DNA from: Streptomyces bottropensis ATCC 25435
GTDB taxonomy: Bacteria; Actinomycetota; Actinomycetes; Streptomycetales; Streptomycetaceae
DNA length: 64,000 bases
Assembly: GCF_000383595.1 (NCBI RefSeq)
Contig: NZ_KB911581.1
Coordinates: 1,951,342 to 2,015,341, forward strand
Reading direction: 5' to 3'
Each line of letters opens with the position of its first letter. Position 1 is the first letter of the stretch. Below, piece by piece: positions 46,353 through 55,519 of the stretch. The position numbers and the translations under genes were made by a program. The notes under the pieces were generated by a model. That model was not told where the DNA came from. It saw nothing but the letters and a program-made list of their open reading frames with translations, and ran no database searches.

Positions 46353-46393
46353 CCGCACGGGTACGGGGCCCGCCCGGCCCCGTACCCGTGCGG
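46353..46393 (+). terminator. amtB-glnK-glnD operon terminator
   Basis: CCGCACGGGTACGGGGCC (46353-46370) and its exact reverse complement (46376-46393) form an 18-bp perfect stem with loop CGCCC, starting two bases after the glnD stop. It is the longest perfect terminator stem in the window; no T-tract follows. Confidence 0.9.
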
Positions 46394-46501
46394 GCCCCGC
46401 TGCGTTCACGACTATCCACAGGGGTGGAGACCCGACCACACCCAGACAGATACCCTGGAGGGCAGCCCACCCTGCCCCCGACTCCGAGGACCGACACCGC
46501 C

Positions 46502-48052
46502 GTGTTCGATACGCTCTCCGATCGCCTCTCAGCGACGTTCAAGAACCTGCGCGGCAAGGGGCGCCTCTCCGAGGCGGACATCGACGCCACGGCGCGCGAG
46601 ATCCGTATCGCGCTTCTCGAAGCGGACGTCGCGCTGCCCGTCGTCCGGACGTTCATCAAGAACGTCAAGGAAAGGGCACTCGGCAGCGACGTCTCCAAGG
46701 CGCTCAACCCGGCCCAGCAGGTCCTCAAGATCGTCAACGAGGAGCTGGTCGGGATCCTCGGTGGCGAGACCCGCCGGCTGCGGTTCGCCAAGAACCCGCC
46801 GACCGTGATCATGCTCGCCGGTCTGCAGGGTGCCGGTAAGACGACCCTCGCGGGCAAGCTGGGCCGCTGGCTGAAGGAGCAGGGCCACTCGCCGCTCCTC
46901 GTCGCCTGCGACCTCCAGCGCCCGAACGCGGTGAACCAGCTCAGTGTCGTCGCCGAGCGCGCGGGCGTCGCGGTCTACGCGCCCGAACCGGGCAACGGCG
47001 TGGGCGACCCGGTCAAGGTCGCCAAGGACTCCATCGAGTTCGCGAAGTCCAAGGTCCACGACATCGTGGTCGTCGACACCGCCGGCCGCCTGGGCATCGA
47101 CCAGGAGATGATGCGGCAGGCCGCCGACATCCGGGACGCGGTCTCCCCGGACGAGATCCTCTTCGTCGTCGACGCGATGATCGGTCAGGACGCCGTCAAC
47201 ACGGCCGAGGCGTTCCGGGACGGCGTCGGCTTCGACGGCGTGGTCCTCTCCAAGCTCGACGGTGACGCCCGCGGTGGTGCCGCCCTGTCGATCGCCTCGG
47301 TCACCGGCAAGCCGATCATGTTCGCGTCGAACGGCGAGAAGCTCGACGAGTTCGACCAGTTCCACCCGGACCGGATGGCCTCCCGCATCCTCGACATGGG
47401 TGACCTGCTCACCCTGATCGAGCAGGCGGAGAAGACCTTCAGCCAGGAAGAGGCCGCCAAGATGGCGGGCAAACTGGCGTCCAAGAAGGGGCAGGACTTC
47501 ACGCTCGACGACTTCCTGGCCCAGATGGAGCAGGTCAGGAAGATGGGCAGCATCAGCAAGCTGCTCGGCATGCTCCCCGGCATGGGGCAGATCAAGGACC
47601 AGATCAACAACATCGACGAGCGTGACGTCGACCGCACGGCCGCGATCATCAAGTCGATGACCCCGGCCGAGCGCCAGGAGCCGACGATCATCAACGGCTC
47701 GCGCCGCGCCCGTATCGCCAAGGGTTCCGGTGTCGAGGTCAGCGCGGTGAAGAACCTCGTGGAGCGGTTCTTCGAGGCTCGCAAGATGATGTCCCGCATG
47801 GCCCAGGGCGGCGGCATGCCCGGAATGCCGGGTATGCCCGGCATGGGCGGTGGGCCGGGCCGCAGCAAGAAGCAGCCCAAGCAGGCCAAGGGCAAGCAGC
47901 GCTCCGGCAACCCGATGAAGCGCAAGCAGCAGGAGCAGGAGGAGGCCGCCCGCCGGGCCGCCGCCGCGCAGGGCGGTGCTCTCGGGCTGCCGGGCCAGCA
48001 GGCCCCTCAGGACTTCGAGCTGCCGGACGAGTTCAAGAAGTTCATGGGCTGA
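46502..48052 (+). CDS. ffh: Signal recognition particle protein Ffh
   Basis: 516 residues from GTG 46502 (MFDTLSDRLSATFKNLRGKG). It binds signal peptides and 4.5S RNA and targets ribosomes to FtsY. The GTPase has G1 LAGLQGAGKTTLAGKLG, G3 VDTAGRLGID and G4 SKLDGDARGG. The M domain has GMLPGMGQIKDQ, the RNA-binding SRRARIAKGSGVEVSAV, and a Met-Pro-Gly repeat. A basic, disordered tail ends DEFKKFMG. No 4.5S RNA gene was seen beside it. Confidence 0.97.
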   Translation: MFDTLSDRLSATFKNLRGKGRLSEADIDATAREIRIALLEADVALPVVRTFIKNVKERALGSDVSKALNPAQQVLKIVNEELVGILGGETRRLRFAKNPPTVIMLAGLQGAGKTTLAGKLGRWLKEQGHSPLLVACDLQRPNAVNQLSVVAERAGVAVYAPEPGNGVGDPVKVAKDSIEFAKSKVHDIVVVDTAGRLGIDQEMMRQAADIRDAVSPDEILFVVDAMIGQDAVNTAEAFRDGVGFDGVVLSKLDGDARGGAALSIASVTGKPIMFASNGEKLDEFDQFHPDRMASRILDMGDLLTLIEQAEKTFSQEEAAKMAGKLASKKGQDFTLDDFLAQMEQVRKMGSISKLLGMLPGMGQIKDQINNIDERDVDRTAAIIKSMTPAERQEPTIINGSRRARIAKGSGVEVSAVKNLVERFFEARKMMSRMAQGGGMPGMPGMPGMGGGPGRSKKQPKQAKGKQRSGNPMKRKQQEQEEAARRAAAAQGGALGLPGQQAPQDFELPDEFKKFMG

Positions 48053-48053
48053 C

Positions 48054-48081
48054 CCGGCACACGGCGGACGCCGCGTGCCGG
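48054..48081 (+). terminator. ffh terminator
   Basis: CCGGCAC and GTGCCGG (7 bp), continued after one mismatch by CGGC/GCCG, form a hairpin directly behind the ffh stop codon. Confidence 0.65.
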
Positions 48082-48376
48082 CCGGGGGGTGTGGCCGGGC
48101 GCGCGGCGCCGGGTGCCGTTGCGTGGACGGCGTGTGTGGTGATGTCGCTCGTGGTACTGGCGGTGGCAACCCCCGTACGGGATGTGTTGTTCCCCTGGGC
48201 GATGCGTCAGGTTATGGCTGCCGTGCGGCGTTTGGCCAAGCCTGAAGCGCTACCGGCCCGCTTTCTTCACACCATTCACACCCGCGTCGGCAGATGTCTC
48301 GAAGACCTTCCCAGGCCGTCCCCGAACGGGTCCGGCCTTCCCCCTTCCCCTGACCGCGCGAACGCTCCTCGGCAGG
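48082..48376. other. Intergenic region between ffh and the methyltransferase gene
   Basis: About 295 bp. A plus-strand frame from 48091 has a short hydrophobic stretch (TACVVMSLVVLAVATP) but then runs into the antisense of the methyltransferase gene with poor codon bias, so no gene is called. Nothing else was recognised. Confidence 0.4.
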
Positions 48377-49237
48377 CTAGGGCGTCCGAGCGATCAGATA
48401 GCGGAACACGTTCGGCATCCACACCGTGCCGTCCCGGCGGCGGTGCGGGTGCAGGGCCTCGGTGAGTTCCTTGTCCACCTGCACCTGGTCGGTGGCCGCG
48501 ATCGCCGCGTCGAACAGGCCGGTCGACAGCAGTCCCCGCACCGCGTTGTCCACGTTGGCGTAGCCGAAGGGACAGGCCACGCGTCCGGAGCCGTCCGGCC
48601 GGAGGCCGGCCCGCTGGGCCACCTCCTCCAGGTCGTCCCTGAGCGCCGGGCGCCAGCTGCCCCCGCCCCGCAGGGGATCGGCGAGCTTCGCGGCCACCCG
48701 CAGCACCGCCGACGTGGCGCAGCGCTCCGGCGGGCCCCAGCCGGCGAGGACCACGGGGGTGCCGCGTTCCGCAAGCGGGGTCGCCGAGGCGAGCAGCTCA
48801 CCGAGCCCCTCGGAGTCCCCGTCCAGGCAGCCGATCGGCTCGAAGGCGGTCACCAGGTTGTACAGCGGGTCACCGGGGGCGCGGGCCGCGTCCTCGGCAA
48901 CGCCCTCGACGACACGGGCGCCGGTACGCGCGCGCGTGCCCCATGCCTGCGGCCGCAGCCGCTCCCGCGCGAGTGCCACTCTCTCGGGCGCCCCCGCGTC
49001 CACGCCGGTGACCGTGGCGCCCCGGGAAGCCGCCATCAGCAGCGCGAGCCCCGAGCCGCAGCCGAGCCCGAGCAGTCGGGTGCCGGAGCCGACGTCGAGC
49101 CGCCGGTGGACGGCCTCGTACAGCGGTACCAGCATCCGTTCCTGGATCTCGGCCCAGTCACGCGCGCGTGCACGCCGGTCCACGCGAGGTAAGGCCCCCG
49201 CGCGAGGCAGTTGCTGCCGCACGAGCGTAGGTGTCAT
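48377..49237 (-). CDS. Class I SAM-dependent methyltransferase of unknown substrate
   Basis: 286 residues from ATG 49237. Motif I is RLLGLGCGSGLALLMAASRG with the acidic VTGVDAG strand; NLVTAFEPIGCL sits at motif II and the C-terminal half is a small-molecule-type lid, ending NVFRYLIARTP. RARDWAEIQERMLVPLY near the start resembles quinone- or polyketide-type O/C-methyltransferases. No pathway neighbour narrows the substrate. It is divergent from proS. Confidence 0.85.
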   Translation of the reverse strand: MTPTLVRQQLPRAGALPRVDRRARARDWAEIQERMLVPLYEAVHRRLDVGSGTRLLGLGCGSGLALLMAASRGATVTGVDAGAPERVALARERLRPQAWGTRARTGARVVEGVAEDAARAPGDPLYNLVTAFEPIGCLDGDSEGLGELLASATPLAERGTPVVLAGWGPPERCATSAVLRVAAKLADPLRGGGSWRPALRDDLEEVAQRAGLRPDGSGRVACPFGYANVDNAVRGLLSTGLFDAAIAATDQVQVDKELTEALHPHRRRDGTVWMPNVFRYLIARTP

Positions 49238-49439
49238 ATCGAAAGCGCCCCAATCCGCCGTGAGTTGCCGTTGCCGGATTTCCTGGCCCCCGTGGCAGTG
49301 CGCGCTCGCACACCCCCCGTATGCCAGGTAACTCCGCGCCCGGCGCGCCGTCCAGGGGTCTCGGACATCGGTTTTGCGGAGTGTGGGGCCCGGCGAAAAG
49401 AATTCACATCACCGCAATATGCCCCCGTACCATCGCGCC

Positions 49440-50855
49440 ATGGCAAAGGCACCCGTACTCACACCCCGGGCGGACGACTTCCCGCGCTGGTACCAGGATC
49501 TGATCACCAAGGCCGAGCTGGCCGACAACGGCCCGGTGCGCGGCACCATGGTGATCCGACCGTACGGGTACGGGCTGTGGGAGCGGATGCAGCAGGAGAT
49601 GGACGCCCGGATCAAGGAGACGGGCACGCAGAACGCGTACTTCCCGCTCCTGATCCCGCAGTCCTACCTCACGCGCGAGGCCGAGCACGTGGAGGGCTTC
49701 GCGCCCGAGCTGGCCGTGGTGACGCACGGTGGCGGCAAGGAGCTCGAAGAGCCCGCCGTCGTCCGCCCCACCTCCGAGATGATCATCAACGCCTCCTTCT
49801 CGAAGTGGGTGCAGAGCTACCGCGACCTGCCGCTGCTGATCAACCAGTGGGCGAACGTCGTCCGTTGGGAACTGCGCCCCCGGCTGTTCCTGCGCACCTC
49901 CGAATTCCTCTGGCAGGAGGGCCACACGGCGCACGCGACCTACGAGGAGGCGCGCGACTTCGCCGCGCGCATCCATCGGGAGGTCTACGAGGACTTCATG
50001 GTGAACGTGCTCGCGATGGACGTGGTCCCCGGCCGCAAGACCGTGAAGGAGCGCTTCGCGGGCGCCGTCAACACCCTCACCCTCGAAGGCATGATGGGCG
50101 ACGGCAAGGCCCTCCAGATGGCCACCAGTCACGAACTGGGCCAGAACTTCGCCAAGGCCTTCAACACCCGGTACCTGTCGAAGGACGGCAGTCAGGAACT
50201 CGTCTGGCAGACCTCCTGGGGCTCCACCACGCGCATGATCGGCGCCCTGGTGATGATGCACGGCGACGACCACGGACTGAGGGTCCCGCCCCGGCTGGCG
50301 CAGACCCAGGTGGTCGTCCTCGCGATCAAGGGCGACGAGGCCGTTCTGGCCAAGGTCCGCGAGCTGGGCGACCGGCTGAAGGCCGCGGGCGTCCGGGTCC
50401 GGGTGGACGACCGTACGGACATCCCGTTCGGCCGCCGCGCCGTCGACTGGGAACTCAAGGGCGTTCCCGTACGCGTCGAGGTCGGCCCCCGTGACCTGGA
50501 GAACGGCACCGCGATGCTCGTCCGCCGCATCCCCGGCGGCAAGGCGCCCGTCGCGATCGACTCGCTCGTACCCCTGCTCCCCGCGATGCTCGAAGAGGAC
50601 CAGGCGCTCCTGCTGACGCAGTCCCGCGAGCGCCGCGAGTCCCGTACGGCCGAGGTGGCGACGCCCGACGAGGCGATCGAGGCCGCTGTGTCCGGCGGCT
50701 GGGCGCGTATCCCCTGGTCGACGTTGGGGGAGGAGGGCGAGGCCAGGCTCGGTGAGCACGCCGTGACCGTACGGTGTCTGGTCGCCGAGGACGGGTCGGT
50801 GCCCGACTCCTACGACGCACCCGGTAACGTCGCCGTCGTGGCGCGCGCTTACTAG
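49440..50855 (+). CDS. proS: Prolyl-tRNA synthetase, archaeal/eukaryal type
   Basis: 471 residues from ATG 49440 (MAKAPVLTPRADDFPRWYQD). It is a class II synthetase of the short (about 470-residue) type without the bacterial editing insertion. Motif 2 is VVRWELRPRLFLRTSEFLWQ; the prolyl pocket lies around TSHELGQNFAKAFN; motif 3 includes GLRVPPRLAQTQ. The chain ends in Tyr, as in Thermus-type ProRS, whose terminal carboxylate enters the active site. The C-terminal zinc domain has lost its cysteines (only one Cys in the last 75 residues). Streptomyces usually also encodes a bacterial-type ProRS elsewhere. Confidence 0.92.
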   Translation: MAKAPVLTPRADDFPRWYQDLITKAELADNGPVRGTMVIRPYGYGLWERMQQEMDARIKETGTQNAYFPLLIPQSYLTREAEHVEGFAPELAVVTHGGGKELEEPAVVRPTSEMIINASFSKWVQSYRDLPLLINQWANVVRWELRPRLFLRTSEFLWQEGHTAHATYEEARDFAARIHREVYEDFMVNVLAMDVVPGRKTVKERFAGAVNTLTLEGMMGDGKALQMATSHELGQNFAKAFNTRYLSKDGSQELVWQTSWGSTTRMIGALVMMHGDDHGLRVPPRLAQTQVVVLAIKGDEAVLAKVRELGDRLKAAGVRVRVDDRTDIPFGRRAVDWELKGVPVRVEVGPRDLENGTAMLVRRIPGGKAPVAIDSLVPLLPAMLEEDQALLLTQSRERRESRTAEVATPDEAIEAAVSGGWARIPWSTLGEEGEARLGEHAVTVRCLVAEDGSVPDSYDAPGNVAVVARAY

Positions 50856-51115
50856 AGCACCCCGTTCCGCCGGGAGCGCGACCGAAAGGTCCCTTGCGCA
50901 TCCGCGGATCACAGATGTCCCGGCGCGCGGACCTTGTCTACGCGCCGGGGCGTACGTGGTGCTACGTACCGCCTTGTGGCGAGCTGCGAGGCTTCTCCGC
51001 AGATCAGCGCACCCGCCCTCGTCAGGACGCACTAGTCGCAACTGACGGGTACGTGCAAATTATTTGGGATGGCCCGGAATCGGAACACACGGGCACTCAG
51101 GCTCGTTGTCATTAC

Positions 51116-51712
51116 GTGAGCACGACACAGACACCACCCGTTCTCGCCGCAGAACTGGCACAGGCGTGGGCCGACATTCAACGGCACCACCCCGAGCTGC
51201 CGGATCTTGCCGCTCCCGAGTCCCTGATCGGGGAGTCGTCGTCCGCATGCGGGCACGAACTCTCCTTCGAGCGACTGCTGCATGAGGCAGTCCATGGCAT
51301 CGCCGCCGCGCGTGGAGTCCGCGACACCTCCCGGGCCGGCCGTTACCACAACCGCAGATTCCTCGCGATCGCCGAGGAACTCGGCCTCGACCACCCCGAG
51401 GAACCCCACCCCAGCAGCGGTTTCTCGCTGGTCACGCTCGATCCCGAGGCCAAGCGTCGCTACCGCCCGACCATCGAGAGACTGCAGCGCGCTCTCAAGG
51501 CGCACACCGCGGCGACCTCCGCGGACACGGCCCGCAGCTTCCGGGGCCCGGCCGCCCGCCACGGCTCCTCGGGCGGCGGCGTCCGCGTCAAGGCCGTCTG
51601 CGACTGCGGTCGCAACGTCCGCGTCGTCCCCTCCGTCCTCGCCCAGGCGCCCATCGTCTGCGGCGGCTGCGGCAAGCCCTTCCGGATCCCGGAGGTCCTG
51701 GGCGCGGCGTGA
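51116..51712 (+). CDS. SprT-like zinc metalloprotein
   Basis: 198 residues from GTG 51116 (MSTTQTPPVLAAELAQAWAD). HEAVH at residues 56-60, in FERLLHEAVHGIAAARG, is an HExxH zinc-protease motif; YHNRRFLAIAEELGL is the usual third-ligand region of SprT proteins. The C-terminus has a zinc ribbon (VCDCGR...CGGCGK). SprT/SPRTN proteins include DNA-protein crosslink proteases, but the substrate here is unknown. An upstream extension to 50894 is codon-poor and was excluded. Confidence 0.8.
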   Translation: MSTTQTPPVLAAELAQAWADIQRHHPELPDLAAPESLIGESSSACGHELSFERLLHEAVHGIAAARGVRDTSRAGRYHNRRFLAIAEELGLDHPEEPHPSSGFSLVTLDPEAKRRYRPTIERLQRALKAHTAATSADTARSFRGPAARHGSSGGGVRVKAVCDCGRNVRVVPSVLAQAPIVCGGCGKPFRIPEVLGAA

Positions 51713-51841
51713 GACGAGGGGGAGCCGACAAGACGGCGAACCGACTGGCGACGGCTGCTCGTGGCAGCCGTATCCGGTTCGCGGTCGACGGGTCCGCCCT
51801 CGCTGCGAGCAGTCGTGCCGCTGGGGCGGCGCGGGGCGCAG

Positions 51842-51888
51842 GCGGCACCCGGTGAGCGGGGCGAAAGCCCCTCGGTGCCGGGTGCCGC
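51842..51888 (+). terminator. Two-tier hairpin with GNRA loop upstream of rpsP
   Basis: GCGGCACCCGG/CCGGGTGCCGC (11 bp, outer) encloses GGGGC-GAAA-GCCCC (inner stem with a GNRA tetraloop). It lies 130 bp after the SprT-like gene and 193 bp before rpsP. It may end the sprT transcript or shape the rpsP leader. The rest of the 368-bp gap holds no supported gene. Confidence 0.65.
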
Positions 51889-52080
51889 TTCGGCATGCGT
51901 TCACGCAGCCCCGGTGAGAGACGATCCCCAGCGTGTGGCACAATGGCTAGCTGTACTCGACAGTCGCACAGGACCCCTCTCTCCTCCGGCTGACGCGTCC
52001 ATCGGGCACTCGGGTACCGCAACCCCACGCGGCTTTTCTCGCCGTGCCCAATCACGTCAAAACCAGGAGAACCCACTCCC

Positions 52081-52500
52081 GTGGCAGTCAAGATCAAGCT
52101 GAAGCGTCTGGGCAAGATCCGTTCGCCTCACTACCGCATCGTCGTCGCCGACTCCCGCACCCGCCGTGACGGCCGTGCGATCGAGGAGATCGGCAAGTAC
52201 CACCCGACGTACCACCCGTCCGTCATCGAGGTCGACGAGGACCGCGTCGCGTACTGGCTGGGTGTCGGCGCGCAGCCGACCGAGCCCGTGCTCGCCATCC
52301 TGAAGAAGACCGGCGACTGGCAGAAGTTCAAGGGCGAGCCCGCTCCGGCGCCGCTCCTCGTGGCTCAGCCGAAGTCCGCGCGCCCGTCGTTCGAGGCCCT
52401 GGGCGGCGAGGACGAGGGCAAGGGTGACGCGATCACCCAGAAGAAGAAGGCCGAGAAGAAGGACGAGGCTGCCGCCGAGTCCGAGTCGACCGAGGCCTGA
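52081..52500 (+). CDS. rpsP: 30S ribosomal protein S16
   Basis: 139 residues from GTG 52081, with AGGAGA upstream. [20 protein letters not shown] is the bS16 start, and [14 protein letters not shown] is the family signature. The acidic/Lys tail after residue 85 (ending [10 protein letters not shown]) is an actinobacterial extension. It heads the rpsP-khpA-rimM-trmD ribosome-maturation operon. Confidence 0.97.
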   Translation: MAVKIKLKRLGKIRSPHYRIVVADSRTRRDGRAIEEIGKYHPTYHPSVIEVDEDRVAYWLGVGAQPTEPVLAILKKTGDWQKFKGEPAPAPLLVAQPKSARPSFEALGGEDEGKGDAITQKKKAEKKDEAAAESESTEA

Positions 52501-52502
52501 GC

Positions 52503-52742
52503 ATGCTCGAGGAGGCTCTCGAGCACCTCGTCAAGGGCATCGTCGACAACCCCGACGACGTGCAGGTCGCTTCCCGCGACCTGCGCCGCGGACGCGTGCT
52601 CGAGGTCCGGGTTCACCCCGACGACCTCGGCAAGGTGATCGGCCGTAACGGCCGTACCGCCCGCGCCCTGCGTACCGTCGTGGGTGCCATCGGTGGCCGC
52701 GGTGTCCGTGTCGACCTGGTCGACGTGGATCACGTCCGCTGA
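52503..52742 (+). CDS. khpA: KH-domain RNA-binding protein KhpA
   Basis: 79 residues (MLEEALEHLVKGIVDNPDDV), a single KH domain with GxxG loop VIGRNGRTARALRTVV. In Gram-positive bacteria KhpA pairs with KhpB (Jag) to bind RNA. It is two bases from rpsP and followed by a hairpin before rimM. The symbol rests on homology and synteny. Confidence 0.9.
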   Translation: MLEEALEHLVKGIVDNPDDVQVASRDLRRGRVLEVRVHPDDLGKVIGRNGRTARALRTVVGAIGGRGVRVDLVDVDHVR

Positions 52743-52763
52743 CGAACATGCGCAGCACCGGCT

Positions 52764-52799
52764 CGGGCCGGGGAAGGCCACTGGGCCGTCCCCGGCCCG
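52764..52799 (+). terminator. Hairpin between khpA and rimM
   Basis: CGGGCCGGGGA (52764-52774) pairs over 11 bp with TCCCCGGCCCG (52789-52799); the loop can form an extra AGGCC/GGGCC-like stem. It probably attenuates readthrough from rpsP-khpA into rimM-trmD rather than fully ending the operon. Confidence 0.7.
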
Positions 52800-52826
52800 T
52801 AGTCGTATGACAGGAGATCAAGGACA

Positions 52827-53417
52827 GTGCAGCTCGTAGTCGCACGGATCGGCCGCGCCCACGGCATCAAGGGCGAGGTCACCGTCGAGGTCCGCACCGA
52901 CGAGCCGGAACTCCGGCTCGGCCCCGGCGCCGTCCTGCTCACGGACCCCGCCTCGACGGGCCCGCTCACCATCGAGACCGGCCGGGTCCACAGCGGCCGG
53001 CTGCTCCTGCGCTTCGAGGGCGTCCGCGACCGCAACGCCGCCGAGGCCCTGCGCAACACCCTGCTGATCGCGGAGGTGGACCCGGAGGAGCTGCCGGAGG
53101 AAGAGGACGAGTACTACGACCACCAGCTGATGGACCTGGACGTGGTCACCAAGGACGGGGTCGCGGTCGGCCGGATCACGGAGATCTCGCACCTGCCCTC
53201 CCAGGACCTCTTCATCGTCGAGCGGCCGGACGGCAGCGAGGTGATGATCCCGTTCGTGGAGAGCATCGTCACCGAGATCGACCTGACCGAACAGCGGGCG
53301 GTCATCGACCCGCCGCCGGGACTGATCGACGACCGGGCGGAGATCGCGTCCGCCCGGGACGCCGCCGAGGAGTCCGCCACCGACGACTCCGCCGGACCGG
53401 CTGGGGACGAGGCCTGA
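52827..53417 (+). CDS. rimM: 16S rRNA processing protein RimM
   Basis: 196 residues from GTG 52827 ([20 protein letters not shown]). It has an N-terminal RimM barrel and a C-terminal PRC-barrel ([20 protein letters not shown], then [12 protein letters not shown]). It matures the 30S head and binds S19. The disordered acidic tail after about residue 170 is typical of Actinobacteria. Its stop overlaps the trmD ATG by one base (TGATG). Confidence 0.95.
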   Translation: MQLVVARIGRAHGIKGEVTVEVRTDEPELRLGPGAVLLTDPASTGPLTIETGRVHSGRLLLRFEGVRDRNAAEALRNTLLIAEVDPEELPEEEDEYYDHQLMDLDVVTKDGVAVGRITEISHLPSQDLFIVERPDGSEVMIPFVESIVTEIDLTEQRAVIDPPPGLIDDRAEIASARDAAEESATDDSAGPAGDEA

Positions 53418-54250
53418 TGAGGCTCGACGTCGTCACGATCTTCCCCGACTACCTCGAACCCCTGAACGTCTCCCTCGTCGGCAAGGCACGCGCGCGTGGA
53501 CAGCTGAACGTGCACGTCCACGACCTGCGGGAATGGACGTACGACCGGCACAACACGGTCGACGACACCCCCTACGGCGGCGGTCCCGGCATGGTCATGA
53601 AGACCGACCCCTGGGGCGACGCCCTGGACTCGGTCCTCGCCGACGGCTACGAAGCCGGGCACGGTGAGCCCGCCCTCATCGTCCCCACCCCCAGCGGCCG
53701 CCCCTTCACCCAGGCACTCGCCGTCGAGCTCTCCGAGCGCCCCTGGCTGGTCTTCACGCCGGCGCGCTACGAGGGCATCGACCGGCGCGTGATCGACGAG
53801 TACGCGACCCGGATGCCCGTGTACGAGGTGTCCATCGGCGACTACGTGCTCGCCGGCGGCGAAGCGGCCGTGCTCGTCGTCACCGAGGCGGTGGCGCGGC
53901 TGCTGCCCGGCGTCCTCGGCAACGCCGAGTCCCACCGGGACGACTCCTTCGCGCCCGGCCCCATGGCCAGCCTCCTGGAGGGGCCGGTCTACACGAAGCC
54001 CCCCGAGTGGCGCGGCCGTGACATCCCCGACGTGCTGCTCAGCGGCCACCACGGCAAGATCGCGCGCTGGCGGCGCGACGAGGCACTGAAGCGAACCGCG
54101 GCCAACAGGCCCGACCTGATCGAGCGTTGCGACCCCAAGGCCTTCGACAAGAAGGACCGCGAGATGCTCTCCATCCTGGGCTGGGCCCCGGATCCGGCAG
54201 GGGAGTCGCACGGCCGATTTTGGCGACGGCCCGAGGGCGTGGAAGAATAG
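53417..54250 (+). CDS. trmD: tRNA (guanine-37-N1)-methyltransferase
   Basis: 277 residues. The SPOUT trefoil-knot enzyme protects against frameshifting by making m1G37. [33 protein letters not shown], the SAM-binding ARYEGIDRRVIDEY and VSIGDYVLAGGEAAVLV are all present. It is coupled to rimM. rplS follows after a 132-bp gap. Confidence 0.97.
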   Translation: MRLDVVTIFPDYLEPLNVSLVGKARARGQLNVHVHDLREWTYDRHNTVDDTPYGGGPGMVMKTDPWGDALDSVLADGYEAGHGEPALIVPTPSGRPFTQALAVELSERPWLVFTPARYEGIDRRVIDEYATRMPVYEVSIGDYVLAGGEAAVLVVTEAVARLLPGVLGNAESHRDDSFAPGPMASLLEGPVYTKPPEWRGRDIPDVLLSGHHGKIARWRRDEALKRTAANRPDLIERCDPKAFDKKDREMLSILGWAPDPAGESHGRFWRRPEGVEE

Positions 54251-54382
54251 GCCGCTGTTGTGCGTCGTCCGGCGCGCGCCCCTGCCGCAGGGGGACACGA
54301 CGCCCGCCCCGACACGGACAGCATCCTCTCGAAACCTAACTCCCGCCCATGACCTGTGGCATGGGTGAAGAAAGCAGACGAA

Positions 54383-54733
54383 ATGTCTCACCTGCTCGAC
54401 TCCGTCGACTCCGCGTCGCTGCGCAGCGACATCCCGGCCTTCCGCCCGGGTGACACCGTCAACGTCCACGTGCGCGTCATCGAGGGCAACCGCTCCCGTG
54501 TGCAGCAGTTCAAGGGCGTGGTGATCCGTCGCCAGGGCGCCGGTGTCCGCGAGACCTTCACGGTCCGCAAGGTCTCGTTCTCCGTCGGCGTCGAGCGCAC
54601 CTTCCCGGTGCACACCCCGATCGTCGAGAAGATCGAGCTCGTCACCCGCGGTGACGTCCGTCGCGCGAAGCTGTACTACCTGCGCGAGCTGCGCGGCAAG
54701 GCCGCGAAGATCAAGGAGAAGCGCGACAACTGA
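54383..54733 (+). CDS. rplS: 50S ribosomal protein L19
   Basis: 116 residues from ATG 54383 ([20 protein letters not shown]); a GTG at 54356 would add nine residues. [19 protein letters not shown] and [20 protein letters not shown] are bL19 signatures. The 132-bp upstream gap suggests a private promoter or leader. It is followed by the signal peptidase cluster. Confidence 0.97.
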   Translation: MSHLLDSVDSASLRSDIPAFRPGDTVNVHVRVIEGNRSRVQQFKGVVIRRQGAGVRETFTVRKVSFSVGVERTFPVHTPIVEKIELVTRGDVRRAKLYYLRELRGKAAKIKEKRDN

Positions 54734-54790
54734 TCGCGCGCACGCGTCACCGGAGGTCGTCACAGCGGGGCCGGATACGATCTGGCCCCG

Positions 54791-55519
54791 ATGGACACCG
54801 ACGCACAGCAGCACATGGAGCGCGACCGTTCCCCTCGCTCTTCCCGCGACGAGGTCTCCGAGGAGACCTCCGACACAGGAAGGCCTGAGGAGCGGTCGCG
54901 TTTCGCATGGGTGGACCGGACCACGGCCCTGGTGCCGGGCGGGAGATACACCCTGACCGTGCTGATCTGCCTGCTTTTTCTGGCGCTGTTCAGCAACTTC
55001 GTGATGCAGCCCTTCCAGATTCCCAGCAGCTCCATGGCCGACTCATTGAGGATCGGGGACCGCGTTCTCGTAAATAAGTTGGCGTACCGTTTCGGATCTG
55101 ATCCGCAGCGCGGTGACGTCGTCGTGTTCGACGGCACCGGCTACTTCGGGAACGCCGACTACGTCAAGCGCGTTGTCGGCGTGGGGGGAGACCGGGTGGT
55201 CTGCTGCGACCAGGAGGGGAGGCTTGAGGTGAACGGCCGGTGGGTCGACGAGTCGTCGTTTCTGTACCCGGGCGACAGCCCGTCGAACGTACCCTTCGAC
55301 GTGGTCGTCCCCGAGGGCAGACTGTTCCTCCTCGGCGACCACCGCAGTGACTCCAGCGATTCCCGCGACCACCTGGGTTCGCCCGGCGGCGGCATGGTCC
55401 CCCTCGACTCCGTGATCGGCAGGGCCGACTGGATCGCCTGGCCCGCCGGCCACTGGACGCGTCTGGACCGTCCGGGCGCCTACGCGCGGGTGCCCGCCGC
55501 CGGTGGTGCGCATGGGTAA
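54791..55519 (+). CDS. sipW: Type I signal peptidase SipW
   Basis: 242 residues from ATG 54791. A charged cytoplasmic start leads to one membrane helix (LTVLICLLFLALFSNFVMQP). The nucleophile is Ser in IPSSSMADSLRIGDRV and the base is Lys in YVKRVVGVGGD; LFLLGDHRSDSSDSRDH is box E. It is the first of four tandem paralogues, and no clear second helix is seen. It cleaves Sec and Tat signal peptides at the outer membrane face. Confidence 0.93.
   Translation: MDTDAQQHMERDRSPRSSRDEVSEETSDTGRPEERSRFAWVDRTTALVPGGRYTLTVLICLLFLALFSNFVMQPFQIPSSSMADSLRIGDRVLVNKLAYRFGSDPQRGDVVVFDGTGYFGNADYVKRVVGVGGDRVVCCDQEGRLEVNGRWVDESSFLYPGDSPSNVPFDVVVPEGRLFLLGDHRSDSSDSRDHLGSPGGGMVPLDSVIGRADWIAWPAGHWTRLDRPGAYARVPAAGGAHG

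Noticed and set aside
48091..48465. Small hydrophobic protein between ffh and the methyltransferase gene
   Set aside because: Only a short hydrophobic stretch is plausible; the frame then reads antisense through a real gene with poor codon bias and no clear ribosome-binding site.
50894..51115. N-terminal extension of the SprT-like protein
   Set aside because: The 74 added residues have weak codon bias and no conserved motif, and GTG 51116 gives a normal start for the family.
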